This document shows, in pieces, positions 46,987 through 59,058 of a stretch of DNA of 64,000 nucleotides (positions are counted from its first letter, which is position 1; each line of letters opens with the position of its first letter). Both the position numbers and the translations under genes were made by a program. The stretch covers positions 31,868,001 through 31,932,000 of the forward strand of contig OX485804.1 in the NCBI GenBank assembly GCA_950295325.1, in the 5' to 3' direction. The notes beneath the pieces were generated by a model, which saw only the letters and a program-made list of their open reading frames with translations, was not told where the DNA came from and did no database searches. This DNA comes from Polytrichum commune (taxonomy: Eukaryota > Streptophyta > Polytrichopsida > Polytrichales > Polytrichaceae).

Positions 46987-47477
46987 GGGCCACTTCACAC
47001 ACGAGACTGAGAGCCCATGACCCTTACACTTCAAGCACTGTCATTGGTGGAAACCGTTTCAAGTACGTTTCACACTACGCTTGAGGGACCAACGGAGTAT
47101 GTGAATGCAAGATGGATTTAAAGTCTACATGGATTTGTACATGGCATCAAATGGATCATGTTTCATGGTCACTTGGACTAGTTTTGAAAACCACCTCTTG
47201 GACAGAGGCCTAACACAAACCCGGGAGACCATGGCACTCCGAACGTTAACAACCGTTGGTTTATTCCATTTAATCACGTGTGAGGACCCGCATGAACAAA
47301 CATTCATTGAAACAACATTTGGTTGAGGGCCCGGTCACATATGACTTCACACTACACTTGAGGATCCGTGACCACACGACATGATTTTGGAGGTGTCTTG
47401 GGACAGCCTTTAAACACATTTTTGGGGGCTCCCACAATTTTATGGTCACGGCTCTTGGCTCGTGTGTGAAGTGGCCC
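46987..47477 (+). mobile_element. MITE, family A copy 2 (491 bp, TSD TTA)
   Basis: Ends GGGCCACTTCACACACGAG and CTCGTGTGTGAAGTGGCCC, flanked by TTA at 46984-46986 and 47478-47480. Same orientation as copy 1. Carries the homologous 73-codon ORF at 47105-47326. Confidence 0.85.
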
Positions 47478-47480
47478 TTA

Positions 47481-49944
47481 GTCCAATCCACTACATGTTG
47501 TGATCTTTCGGTTTTTGTTTATTAGTTCGAGGTAGATTCCATAGATTCCTCATGAAGGATCGACCATTTTTTCCTGAAGTCTTGAACTTCAACCGGTTAT
47601 TTCTCAAACTTATCCAATCCATCCGTAAATAGTGGTCAGTTCTCCGTGTTCATTGATTTTTATGGCCCAAATTAATTTCAGCAAGACTCATTAAGGTAGA
47701 AATACCATAACCCGTTAACCACCCTCTAGCCATGCACTAGACCGCCATCATAATGGTGAAGTGCCATTTCTAAACCGATCATGGCTCGGCGGCAACTTCA
47801 ATGCATGTACACTTAGTGTAGCCAATGGGAGTCAGATGATCATGTACTCATGAGGTAACTGATTCATGCGATGTTCTGTATGGAAATGCGGATTACCGTG
47901 TTCGGTGTAGGGAGAATCTAGTGAACAACAAATAGGGGGTTGGACAAACTTTCCACTTTGAAAAATTGTAGCATTTTTTGTATAGGGCAGAAAAATATAT
48001 GAAACAACTTGCATTCTTCATGAATCCTTCTCGTCTATCTTGGAAAAGTATGTCATGATTGTGAGACCAGATCTTGAATGCAAATTGCCTTATTTTCACG
48101 GGTTATGGTATTTCAATCTGCAACCTCAGAAACTTTTTTGGTTCAAGGAAAAAAAAAAGAAAAAAAAAGATTTGGCAATATTTTTAGTTGCGTACTGTGG
48201 AACTACAAACTAGGATTTAGGTGTACTTGGATTTATGCATGAATTTTGGACAATTCCAATCATCAATATGATGTACATTAGATTGCAAAACTACACAAAT
48301 ATGATGGCCGGTGAACATAGAATACAAACATTGACAGTTGTGGTTGTTGTGTTGTTGCTTTTCTTGTTGTCATTTGATGTTTTGGTCCCCACAAGTGCAT
48401 ATTTCTTATTATTTTAAAAACAAGTAGTTTGTCCGCACATACTTGAATATAACTTTACATGACTTCAAGAAGAGTAGCAAAAACCTAAACATGATTGGCA
48501 AACTCCTACATTAGGTGATATGATGTTCCAAGAGAGTTTGGAGTTGGACTGGACATAGAGTAGATCGTTTAGTTCCTAAAAAGCGCATTAAAATGTTCAA
48601 GATTCACCAAGTTCAAACACAATGTCCAAGCACACACAAATTGTTGTCAATACTAGCAACATTGAGGATTTTGACTTTTTTGAAAATGGGTGACATCTAT
48701 ACAATTGCTTAAATTTAACATACCATATTGGGAAAGATTATTTTGAGCGTATTTAAGTTTTAATCTCTTAATTTGACCCTAAATTGATAACTTTCTAGGG
48801 GAAGTCAATGTGCTTTGACCCAACAATTGAGAGCTTCAGGTAGGGCGATGAGTTTCTCAAAGGCTTTCTCTTAGAACAATTTAACACCTGAGCTCATTGG
48901 AAATGGTCATAGAAATTTATACACACATAGAAACCTTGTAAAGACCTATTGGTGACTTGGTCCTTCTAGGGTTTAATAAGCCTTGAATAAGATCAATGTA
49001 TGTCATATACCCAAAACCAACAGTGTGTGGCTCTATTGGGGTACCACTATCACACATGCAAAATCCCAAGTGCACGATTGGAATACACAGTGTTGATTTT
49101 AGGCTCACTGTTGGTTTTGGTCACACACATACTCTATTACCGTAGCACCATAGATAGTTCGTGCACCTCGAAACAATTATTTATAATTTTTTTGAAAAAT
49201 AAGGTTCATCAACTAAAAATGCAATTTATGAAATTTTGTCAGTCCTATGATTTTTTTTTATATATATAAATTTGGTAAGGTCCAGTAACACTGGAAGTAA
49301 GTTGTTGTTTTTTTCATTCATTTGTGGTGGCTTCTAGGCCTTAAATCTAAGTATCCACCTTGACCTTACTTAGTGTGGCTCTTGTTTGTCTTTGCACAAT
49401 GTATGTGTTAGGTCTTTTGTATGCATTTGCACTTTGACATGTGTGAGAAGAGTGTTGAAAATGGCACCAAAACAATGACGGATTTATTTTGTTTTTATCC
49501 CTATCAGCAAGGAGGAGAGGGAGATGGATATAGAAAGAGTGTTTGCTGCTTTCAGTGAGTAGGGCGCCAAGGCATTAACGCATTAGCATGCAACCTCTTA
49601 TGACGCATTGACGTGATTGGAAGTTAGAAGAGTCCAAAATTTTCATTATTTAGTTTTATTTCCTAATATAAAATTTCACTTATTCGTTTGATTGGGTTCA
49701 TAATTTCCGATTTTTTCCGGTTTTTTATTTGGGAATTATTTTTGCAGGTTCCAGCTATGGTGCTATGGTAGACAACTCTTAAATTTGTTGTTGGTGAAGC
49801 TACCATGCCCATCGGCCCCTTGAGAACATTGCTTTGGAGAGGGGAACAACCAACTTACCACTAATGTTACAAGTGACCATTTATGTATCCCAACATCCAA
49901 TGCACCGATAAGGTATACATGCCTTTCACGGTAACTTGCTTTTT
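47481..49944. other. Duplication unit 1 interior, no gene; one dispersed MITE-like segment
   Basis: AT-rich. The segment about 48185-48450 has a reverse-orientation relative at about 59290-59540 (see there). A poly(A)-like A-rich run is at 48150-48170. Otherwise nothing identified. Confidence 0.35.
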
Positions 49945-50230
49945 TGGTCCATCAATCAACTATATTTGAATGGTGTGTGATTATGTATGGATCTAAGAAC
50001 GGAATTAAAAAGACACATGTTGCTCAATGGACTACATGTTCAAAGTTTTGTTAACCATTATAAGGTCAATAGCCAACATATTTCAAAGGAAGTGTATGAC
50101 CATTTAATGAGCTCAAAATTTTCTACTTTAACACTTAAATCACATATTCATATTGAACTTCATAAATTAATAGGTGAATGACTATGGACATAATTTGGAA
50201 TTGACAATATCTTACACTAATTGGGTATTT
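49945..50230 (-). repeat. Dispersed repeat X, inverted copy
   Basis: Matches the copy at 61250 in the corresponding position of unit 2, so this copy predates the duplication. Confidence 0.55.
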
Positions 50231-50459
50231 TGCATCTTGCTAGAAGTCATGGGTGCACAACTAAAAGTGTCCATTTAAGCCACCATAATGGAAGTGCTTT
50301 ATTAATAAAGGATCTATATTCCAATGTTTGGAATATAGTGGGATGGTCTTAGTCACTTGTGACGTGTCGTTATAACCGCTTCAGTGGCGACATGCCAAAT
50401 ACATGTCATCGATGTTTATAGGTAGCAAGTAGTCTATTGCAAGCACCTACGTTAAGTAC

Positions 50460-50600
50460 TTAGGGTCGGTTTACACCATCGACCATGAAGTTGGACCATG
50501 GAAGATGGCCTATTTCCATGGTCTGACTTGATGGTCCAATTTCTTAAGAAGATCAATCGACAAAGCCTTTGGGCCTCTCACTAGGTGTAAACCGAATGTG
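50460..50600. repeat. Short inverted repeat, possible MITE present only in unit 1
   Basis: GGTCGGTTTACACCATCGACC and GGTGTAAACCGAATGTGGACC face each other about 130 bp apart. TTA precedes the left arm. Unit 2 lacks this sequence at the matching place (near 61775), which suggests an insertion, but the right boundary is unclear. Confidence 0.45.
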
Positions 50601-52019
50601 GACCAAGAGGAATGACCATGCACTAAAAAGTGATTGTGTTGATTCTTTTTTATATAATATGTCCCAAAAAGACAATTTAACAAAAATTCAAGTATGGCCA
50701 TTATCTTGTCTTCTCTTGTCTTCATCTTCTCTTCCCAAATAAAATTTCATTGAAATTTTACTATAACAATATGTAATCTGTGACTAGCTGTCGGTTCTCC
50801 CCATACATTGTGCCAAGCAAGTACTTATTATAAGTTGTAATGATACCTAAGTTAAGTGGCTTCACCATATGTGCGACCTCCTCAAGGCCCCTTCTCTTCA
50901 AAGTTCCAAAGGATTTTAGTTTTAATCTTTTGGAGATTTGAACTGAAGCTGAAATAACATAGGTGATTAAGCTCCGTGAAATTCCAAGTTGATTAATATT
51001 TTGTTTCTTGTTTTTGTTAACTCCACATTATTCATTTCCTTCCAAATACACTATAAACTCCGTAATTTCAACCTCACGAATGTCACTCCTCCTCTTATAT
51101 CTCGAAACCCACAATTTAAAATTCTTGTTGTCGTGTTACCCTCCCATATATCACGGGTTTTGACATTAAAACAAACCACCAAAGAATTCAACCCATACAC
51201 TCGAATGCATCACGTTTTCATCACTGTAATTATTGTCATTAATACAAGGCTGGCTTTGTGTTATTTCATAATGTCACATGCTACACTGGCCCTATTTTAT
51301 CACACATCCATACATTAACACTACATAACTCCTTGATGTCACGTGCACTTTGGTTGCCAGAAGGATGATATTATGGAGTTTAAAGTGTGTGTTGGGTATT
51401 ATGTGGCATGCCATCTGGCCTCAACTCCTTCTCAAAGTTGTTGGTTCAAAATCACCAGTTATTAGTCCACAATCACCAGTTATTAGTTTATGTTGGACTT
51501 TTTAAGGTGCCCAACGCTGGTGAGTGGATGGCAGCAGCAACACACTGGGCGTGGACACGTGTCCCATGCGAACGAGGTGGGACCCACCCCTCCTTTGAAT
51601 GTCTCCCCAGGCCAGGCTCTTCACTCCGGGCCTTGAAGCACGTCCTCTAATGAAGCCGAATTTATTGCCCACAAAGTTCTGGAAAAGGGAGCTGGAAGCT
51701 GCCACCCTGAATGCGGTTGAATCGAAATGATGTAAGGATGCAGCTGAGTATGAAGTTATTGGCTTATTATGGACTGCGTGGTTGCAGGAAAGGTGGGGAT
51801 TCGAAGTACACTTTCTGCAACGAAGTTACTGCCCATTTTGGTGTGTCCAGAGAGGCTGCAGAGTGAGAGAGAGAGTAGGTAGTGTATAGTGGTAGCAAGG
51901 CTGCCGAAATCCCATAACTTAAGAGTAGATTTCAAGTTGTTCAATAATTTCGGTGGAGATATACATATATATATATATAAATATATGTAGTATTCGGCCG
52001 TATTCGGCCGTATCTTCAC

Positions 52020-53169
52020 ATGCGAGCTCTCGTGCACCCTGTGCTGGCATGTATGATGGAACACAGGAATGTAGCTCAGACAGCACAAAGTCTCGCAAAC
52101 TATATAGACTTTAACTTATGTCACAAGATCGATCTGAAGATGCACGTACACCAAAACTTAAACTTGCTTCAGATCTGATATGCCTAGCTCCTTCGGAGCG
52201 TTGAACTAGAATATATGATCAAATTACGTTGCACTCTGTCCCGGGGCGTATAATACCCACCCGGCTGCCGGCATGTGAGTATTAAGGAACACGAAACTGT
52301 AGCTCAGACATGAGGGGGCCGGTGACATGATGCACCACTGCAACTTGCAAACTGTTGGTATATCACATCTGATAATGCGCACCAGAACATGAACTTTCTT
52401 CAGATCTGATATATATAGCAGCCATTAATGCAGACAGTTGAAAAGTGTGTTTGAGCAAACGAAGCCTTCATTTCCACTGCAGATGTAATCATGCGTTTAC
52501 CCTTCTGGCCAATTGCAAGGGCTAGCACTCTGTCCTCACATGTACTATAATCAGTACTTACCCGACATGTAAGGTTAACGAACACCCAAGTAAAGCTCAG
52601 ACATATAAGGGTCCGATGGCATATTGCCACACTGCAACTTGTAAACTGTAGGTACATCACATTTGAAGTTTCACACCATGGTGTTGCGATTTGACTGCGT
52701 TAATGTCAACTTATTGAGCACTATAATGCCACAAAAAATGACACTTTCTCTCAGTGGAAACTTAGAATGTCACAAAGTTGACAAACGAATATGACAGTAG
52801 ATCCACTGGATTCCAGTGGCGCCAGAACTTGAACTTTCTTCAGATCTGACATACAAATATAGCTGGTCCTTTAGAGAGTCGAAAGCGTATAATATGAGTA
52901 AATTAAGCATTCATATTCCACTGCAGATGTGATCATGCATTTTACATTAATTACTGGACGATTGCAAGAGCACGGCTGGGAGCACTCTGACACGCCCCGC
53001 ATTATCTATGCCGGCCATAAGGATTCCGGGCGACGAAGCATACTTTTCGTGGAGATTCAGAAATATCCTTAGATGTGCGCCCTCAGGCTGCACTTTGGTC
53101 TGGCATGTATAATGAGCACCGAACTGTAGCTCACACAGGGGTCCGGTGGCATGGAAGACTGCAACTTGC
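52020..53169 (+). repeat. Degenerate satellite, unit 230-300 bp, about four copies (end of unit 1)
   Basis: Each unit has, in order, CTCTGTCCTGGCATGTATAAT, TAGCTCAGACAGGGG, CACTGCAACTTGCAAACT, CTTCAGATCTGATATA and CACTGCAGATGTAATCATGC. TAGCTCAGA-like sites lie at 52072, 52301, 52592 and 53127 (the last spacing is enlarged by foreign sequence). Same repeat at 63220-64000. Confidence 0.75.
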
Positions 53170-54408
53170 AAACACAGCCAGTGTGGCAATTTGTGAAAAA
53201 CAAATTGTACTATTTTAGTGGCTCCATCTCAATGAGAATTCTTAGGGAGTTCAACCAATATATTCAGTAAATCAATGCACTTTCTTATTTGCATTCTCAT
53301 CAGGCCAGTGAGTCCAATACCTCGAACTTCGTTGTACAATGCACTTCCTACCTACCTGTTTAATTATGGGCCGATAAAATGCAAATCTATCACAGTAAGG
53401 GAGTCGCGAGGAACATTGTCTACGAAACTGGAAGTACGTGCGCTCAATCAGTTTGTTATATGGGGTCCTGTGAACATTCTACCTTAACCCCGCAGTAACC
53501 TCGAGATCCCTCAATCTGCGAATTTGAGATACGTCCTATCTTGGTACACATCTCTGCTTTATTCTCAATTATACATCTCTTGGTGTTTGTCATACTTCAT
53601 TGCTCGTAATGTGTGAACTTAACTTTTTCGAGGTCAAATATTCATTAGGGTCTTCCCTCTTTGCTCTTATATAGTACATCGTGGTGTTAGTATTGCATCA
53701 ATCATATATTCTGTTGTCCAGCAGAACCTTACAGGATGACAACAACATCAACATTATTTCCACGTGTTGGTCTAGAACCTCGTACCTTACTTTGTGGAAT
53801 CCTTGTTGCTATCACTGAGCCTTCAGAAATGCTTGATCTGTTATAGTGCTAGCTATTTTCTTCTAAGTTTAGGATTTTGGGTCACACTTTGATAGGAGAA
53901 ATTTGTCGAGTGTCAACTGATTAGTAGCAGGATAGATAAAACTATCTGGTAGGCTGGGAGTGGACAAATTTGACATGATATTATATATAACAGCAGAAAC
54001 TCGCCAACTTGGGTGCAAAACGTGTGTTCCCTTTCAATACCTAAAAGAAAGCAAACAGAAGATCTAGGTCAAATTCTGAGCATAGTCAGAGGTTTGCAAA
54101 TGTCGGTGAGGATGACTCGGCCATTCGGAGAACACAATTAAGGAACCAAAGTGAAATTGTCTGACGGACACAAAGTCACAACTTAAATCTGGGAGGCAGA
54201 ATGACATGTCCATAAGAAGCTACTGATTAAGAAACAGGAGGAGTAAGCACGAGATTTACACTTGAAGCTAACAGATCTTCGGCAAGAAGCTTTCCAAATG
54301 GGGAGAAAGAAGGTCCTTAGATTCCGATGTGGGGTCGCCAAAATACTGCAGATCGACACATCAGAGAATCAAGGTAGATGGATCTTAAATTGTTACTTTT
54401 TCCAACTA

Positions 54409-54865
54409 CAGTCTACCCTCTATAAATGTTATTTCTCGGAAGTGGATAAAAGTTAACATTCATAGAGGTGTTAACAGTTAACAATTATAAAATTACTTTT
54501 TTGAGCAATATACAAATCTTAACATTTATAAATATAAGCAATTGTGAAGAGTCCTTGTGAGAGAATACCATTCATAAAATTGCAAACCCAATCAAAACTT
54601 TATTCAATATCAAGTTTACAAATCACGGGTGAAGTATGAATCAATGGTTCTTTGGTGAGATTCATCTGCAGTTTTTATCATCCATATTATGGTTGTATTT
54701 CATTCGTTAACATTTATAGAGTCAAATTTACAAAGAAGGGAGTACCATTTTGTTAACAGTTAACACGTTTAACATTTATAGTGTGCAATATGTGGGGAGT
54801 GGAAGAAAGTTAACATTTAGAGAGGGTTAACACTTATAGGTGTAACATTTATAGAGGGTGGACTG
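54409..54865. mobile_element. pogo/Tc1-mariner-like MITE (457 bp, TSD TA)
   Basis: Ends CAGTCTACCCTCTATAAATG and CATTTATAGAGGGTGGACTG, flanked by TA on both sides. The CAGT start with a TA target is the pogo/Tigger pattern. TTAACATTTATA motifs recur through it. Unit 1 has no such sequence at the matching place. Confidence 0.85.
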
Positions 54866-54898
54866 TAGACCACTTCTTGTAGGATATGAAACACATGG

Positions 54899-56090
54899 GT
54901 GGCCGAGCCATGACCCCATCATGGGGGAAAGGGGTGTCAAGGCCAGGGCTCGCGATCCAGCACCCCAGAAAGTCCTGTTAATTTTTATTTTGTGGGGATC
55001 CCGATCGATAATTGTTGTCCACCCCGCCCGATTCCAAAAAAAAACGCCCTTGTATTCTTGAAGGCCACTTGTCCACAAACCCCATATTGAGTGCACTTCA
55101 CCTTGAAAGCCTAATATTCAATATATATGTTCACTTTCCCTTAATAAATAAGCATTTGACAAAGATTTCCTTCTTGAAGTGAAACCAAAAGCTTATAAAA
55201 GAATGTCAATGAAGCATGTAATGAACTTGGAAGTAAAAGATATTACAAAATCCTCGTTAGTATTGAGGTTATAATGTACTTACCATTTGAAAGGTTCTTT
55301 TGTGATTCTACAATGAAAATTATATTTGTGTTCCATTTTTAGTTTATTTATTTTATGATTTTTAGCTAATAACTTCTATTTTCACAAGTATTCATACATA
55401 TTTGAATTAATTAAGCGTGATTGAATGTAATTAAGTGTATCAAGCCTAATTAAATATATTTCAATTATAAATTATGCTTACCAAGGTAATCAAGCCTAAT
55501 TATATCGCAAATGCACTTACTCGATTGCCTTATTATGATTTATTACATCAATCACACTTAATACGTTCGAATATGTATGAATACTTGTGAAAGTAGAAGG
55601 CATTAACTGAATATCATAAAATAAAAAACTATAAATAGAACAAAAAATAAGGATTCATTTTAGAATGACAAATGAACCTTTCAAATGGTAAGTCACATAC
55701 ATAATAACCTCAATGCTAACGAGGATTTTGTAATATTTTTTACTCCCAAGTTTATTACATGCTTCATTGACACTCATTTACATGCTTTTGGTTTCACTTC
55801 AAGAATGAAATCTTTGTCAATTGCTTATTTTCTAAGGGAAAGTGAACATATATATTGAATTTTGGGCCTTCAAGGAGAAGTGCACTCAATATGGGATTTG
55901 TGGACAAGTGGCCTTAAAAAATGCAAGGGTGATTTTTAGAATTGGGCAAGGCGGGCAGTAGTTCTTGGTCCGGATCCCAAAAATAATAAATGTTTTGGCA
56001 AGACTGTTTGGGGTGCTAGATCGCAGGCCCTAGCCTTGACACCCCCTTCAGCCCGTGATGGGGTCATGGCTCGGCCAGCTAGGGCCCGCC
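54899..56090. mobile_element. Large foldback element (1192 bp, TSD CACATGG)
   Basis: Two arms of about 570 bp are imperfect inverted repeats around a centre near 55480. The outer parts contain GAGCCATGACCCCATCA and the reverse TGATGGGGTCATGGCTC. CACATGG flanks it at 54892-54898 and 56091-56097. The left end lacks about 12 bp present at the right end (GCTAGGGCCCGCC). No coding sequence. Absent from unit 1. Confidence 0.8.
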
Positions 56091-58074
56091 CACATGGCAC
56101 GAGCTCTTGCCCTAGCCAGTTTCTCTAAACTCGGGGGACTTTTTGGAAATTCCAGAAATATACAATACACGTCTCGTCATTCTGTTGAGAGATGCAATCT
56201 TCTGAACATGAAGAGATTCATGGTGCACTATAACCTGATTTGTTGAAACTCGAATCTGCTGCAATCGAACCCAATTCACTCTAACCTCCACAAATCTGTC
56301 TGTTGCAAATGCAATTACTTGTCAGATGAGCCTTTGATAAGTTAAGCGAAAATGGAACGATAAAAGCTCATTCCAGTGACATGAAGCTTTCAGATATTCT
56401 CATGGAATGCTGGATCCAGTTCGGCTGGAAGAAGTGACATCATAGTGTGATTCTAACATCAGCAATTTTGGTCACTTTCCCAGAATCTTGAAAGATGCTT
56501 ATTTATATAATAGGAGCTCGCCAGAGCATCTACTGTAGTTACCCAAGGATTTGAGTATCTATTCAATTTTCATGTAAATTTGCAGTTGCTATCGAAGAGC
56601 TCTTGATCACTATGACCTAGTAGAAAACCCCAAGAGTCTTCCACATGACATACTTAGCAAATTCACAAGCACGTCCCATATATAGTCTGACCAATTTCTG
56701 CTCACCTTCTGGGAGACTCAGACCTTTCCAATGATGAATCTTGATATTTAAGTTTGAAGGTGAGTCATCTCTCGTTACCTCAACAATAGACATCCAGCTT
56801 GCATTTCTTGCAGTTCTTCATCAAATGGTTGTCACAAAACCGCAGTCCGGATTCCTCGTCTACCCGCGGTTGCTCGATGCATGAAATTTGAATGCTGCTT
56901 GAATCCAACTGGCTCTGCATCGATTAGAACCGACCTGTTGGCCGATGATGCGTACAGGGACAACTCTTCCTTAAGGTTGTCTCTTGTTCTCGTTGAACCT
57001 TGAAATTTCGTGTGCTTGCAACGTTGATATCCTAGTTACTGCAACACCAAATCCTTGACAAAATTAGGGGTTCCGAACTGGCCCTTACTTGTAAGTTGTT
57101 GGCTTCTATCATTTCTCTTAGATACCAAACAGAGACCATTGACAAAAATAAAACACAAGAGGCTCGAACAATCTCCACAAATCTCAAAATCGATCACATT
57201 AGTGCGCTTTATTCTTTAAGCGTTTGTTGAGTTGCTATCCGCCAATACTCTGTTTCCGGATCTAAGGTAGAAGACAAGCCTATTACAGTTACTTTTTCAG
57301 GAGGTCTGGCCACTGCTGATGTGCAATAAATACAAGGAAATTGAAAAAAAAATCCAGTCTTGTCAAAGTTAATGCGATTAAGGTGACTAGACCTTAATTT
57401 GTAATGAGTTTTGAATTTTCTTAAGTAGGTTACATAGATGTGCGTGAAGCGATTAGTTATGAGTGGGTGTTGGGCATTGACATTTTCAATATCTCACCAA
57501 ACCAATCAGCTTTCATACTAATTCTTAAAATAGTGCTCAAATTGTATGCTTTAGCATGATACTAAACCATTTTGCACACAAGAGTAGGTGTTTTGAATAA
57601 GGTAGGTGTTTGAATAAGACTTGTTTACCTTACCTTTGGAGATAAGTTAGTAGACAATTGGGTCTTGTTTCACTACTGCTACCACCACAAGATCTTGTTT
57701 GTCAGATATCATCTCTCACAACAAAAACATCAAATGAAAACCATGACTAACTCAATAAGTTAAGATAGGGTAAGTTAGGCTTGACTTGTTACTGTCAAGC
57801 CTGTGCAACCCAACTCACTTAGGAGCTAGAAGAACTACTACGTTGCTTCATGTAATGAGCTCTCGTCCCCTGCCATCCTCATGGTTTCAACCTTTTGGAA
57901 TTATTGTTAGTAAATTTAGCATCATTTTATGTCGATCCTTGCTCCCAAAGACTTGATCATTCCAACACTCTAAGTTATGGATGCCTCTTCGGCCACACCA
58001 AAATCCCTCCTCCATTGAAACTCCTCCGCCTTCCTCCCTTAATCCTTGATCATTTTCTCAGCCTCAATGATTAA

Positions 58075-58386
58075 GGTAGAGGGGCACATTCCCGCTCGAA
58101 TTTCAGATTGGCATGTTCATTGGGGAGTTATTAAGGGGGAATCAATCTTGGAAGATGTGCAAAGTACATTGGAAATTGGACCAATTGGAATAATTAATTT
58201 TGGATTAATATTGAATTAGTTATGAATTTTGGAAGGAGAACTCATAGGGGTACCCAAAACCACTCACCCCAAAAATGTACACCATGATTACATACAAATT
58301 TGAGGTACGAAGCTATAATGTACCTCTTGTTTGGATAGGTCTAGTGAGCGGTTTAAGGACCCGAGCGGGAATGTGCCCCTCTACCT
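58075..58386. mobile_element. TTAA-flanked MITE (312 bp), piggyBac-like target
   Basis: Perfect inverted ends GGTAGAGGGGCACATTCCCG and CGGGAATGTGCCCCTCTACC, flanked by TTAA at 58071-58074 and 58387-58390. The matching site in unit 1 (43972-43976, ATAAGAATAG) is empty and shows a single target. Non-coding. TTAA is the piggyBac target; a TWA target (PIF) cannot be fully excluded because TTAA contains both TTA and TAA. Confidence 0.8.
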
Positions 58387-59058
58387 TAAGTATAACTACA
58401 ATTATTGACCTAGCTCTTGTGGTGCATCAATGTCCCATCGATGTCTTCTCCATGTCCTGCAAGCACATACATGATTTAACTTAGGTTGTTGTTGAGATGC
58501 ACCATCACTTCATGGCTAGCTCAACAACCACACCTCTCCCATACCACAAAAATAAGTTAACCTTTGTGGTGGCATGCACCACCTTAATTTGATCGAGAAG
58601 GATGGCAATGCACACAATGGTGCAATGTGGAGCATTTCTTGAGGTGTGTATTATATGCTTGAAGCTAGTGGCATGCTTGTGTATCTTTGTAGAGTTGTTA
58701 GTAGAGGTTTCGTAGTCCTTAGTTGTTGCAATGCTTGTGGGTTTTTTTTGTTTTTTTTTGGGGAGTAATACTTGGAGAGGTGAGGTGGGGTTGAGGCGGA
58801 GTTGCAGCACTTGTCGATACCATGTTGGCACCACATTCATGTTTTGTTGTATTTTTAATATATGATAATATGAAATCTGTATGCAATAAAAAATTAGTCA
58901 TGATAATAACAATAAATTACTATTTACAATAAAATCAACCCCGGTATAAAAAGTTGGGATTTGAAAACTAAATAATTATACAGTTCCACAAATTCTTTTT
59001 GAAAAAATAATAGGTCCACCAATACACTAAGTGAGCTGAATTGAGTTAGAAGATAACT

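Larger units (their letters stand above)
40371..53169 (+). repeat. Segmental duplication, unit 1 (about 12.8 kb)
   Basis: Starts at AAACACAGCCAGTGT, repeated at 53170. Collinear matches: 40447 with 53229 (AGGGAGTTCAACCA), 42496 with 56491 (AGGAGCTCGCC, GAAGAGCTCTTGAT), 43480 with 57555, 48905 with 60880 (GACCTATTGGTGACTTGG), 50370 with 61690 (CCGCTTCAGTGGCGAC), 51540 with 62690 (GGACACGTGTCCCATGC). Units differ by MITE insertions, a local inversion and many point changes. Confidence 0.85.
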
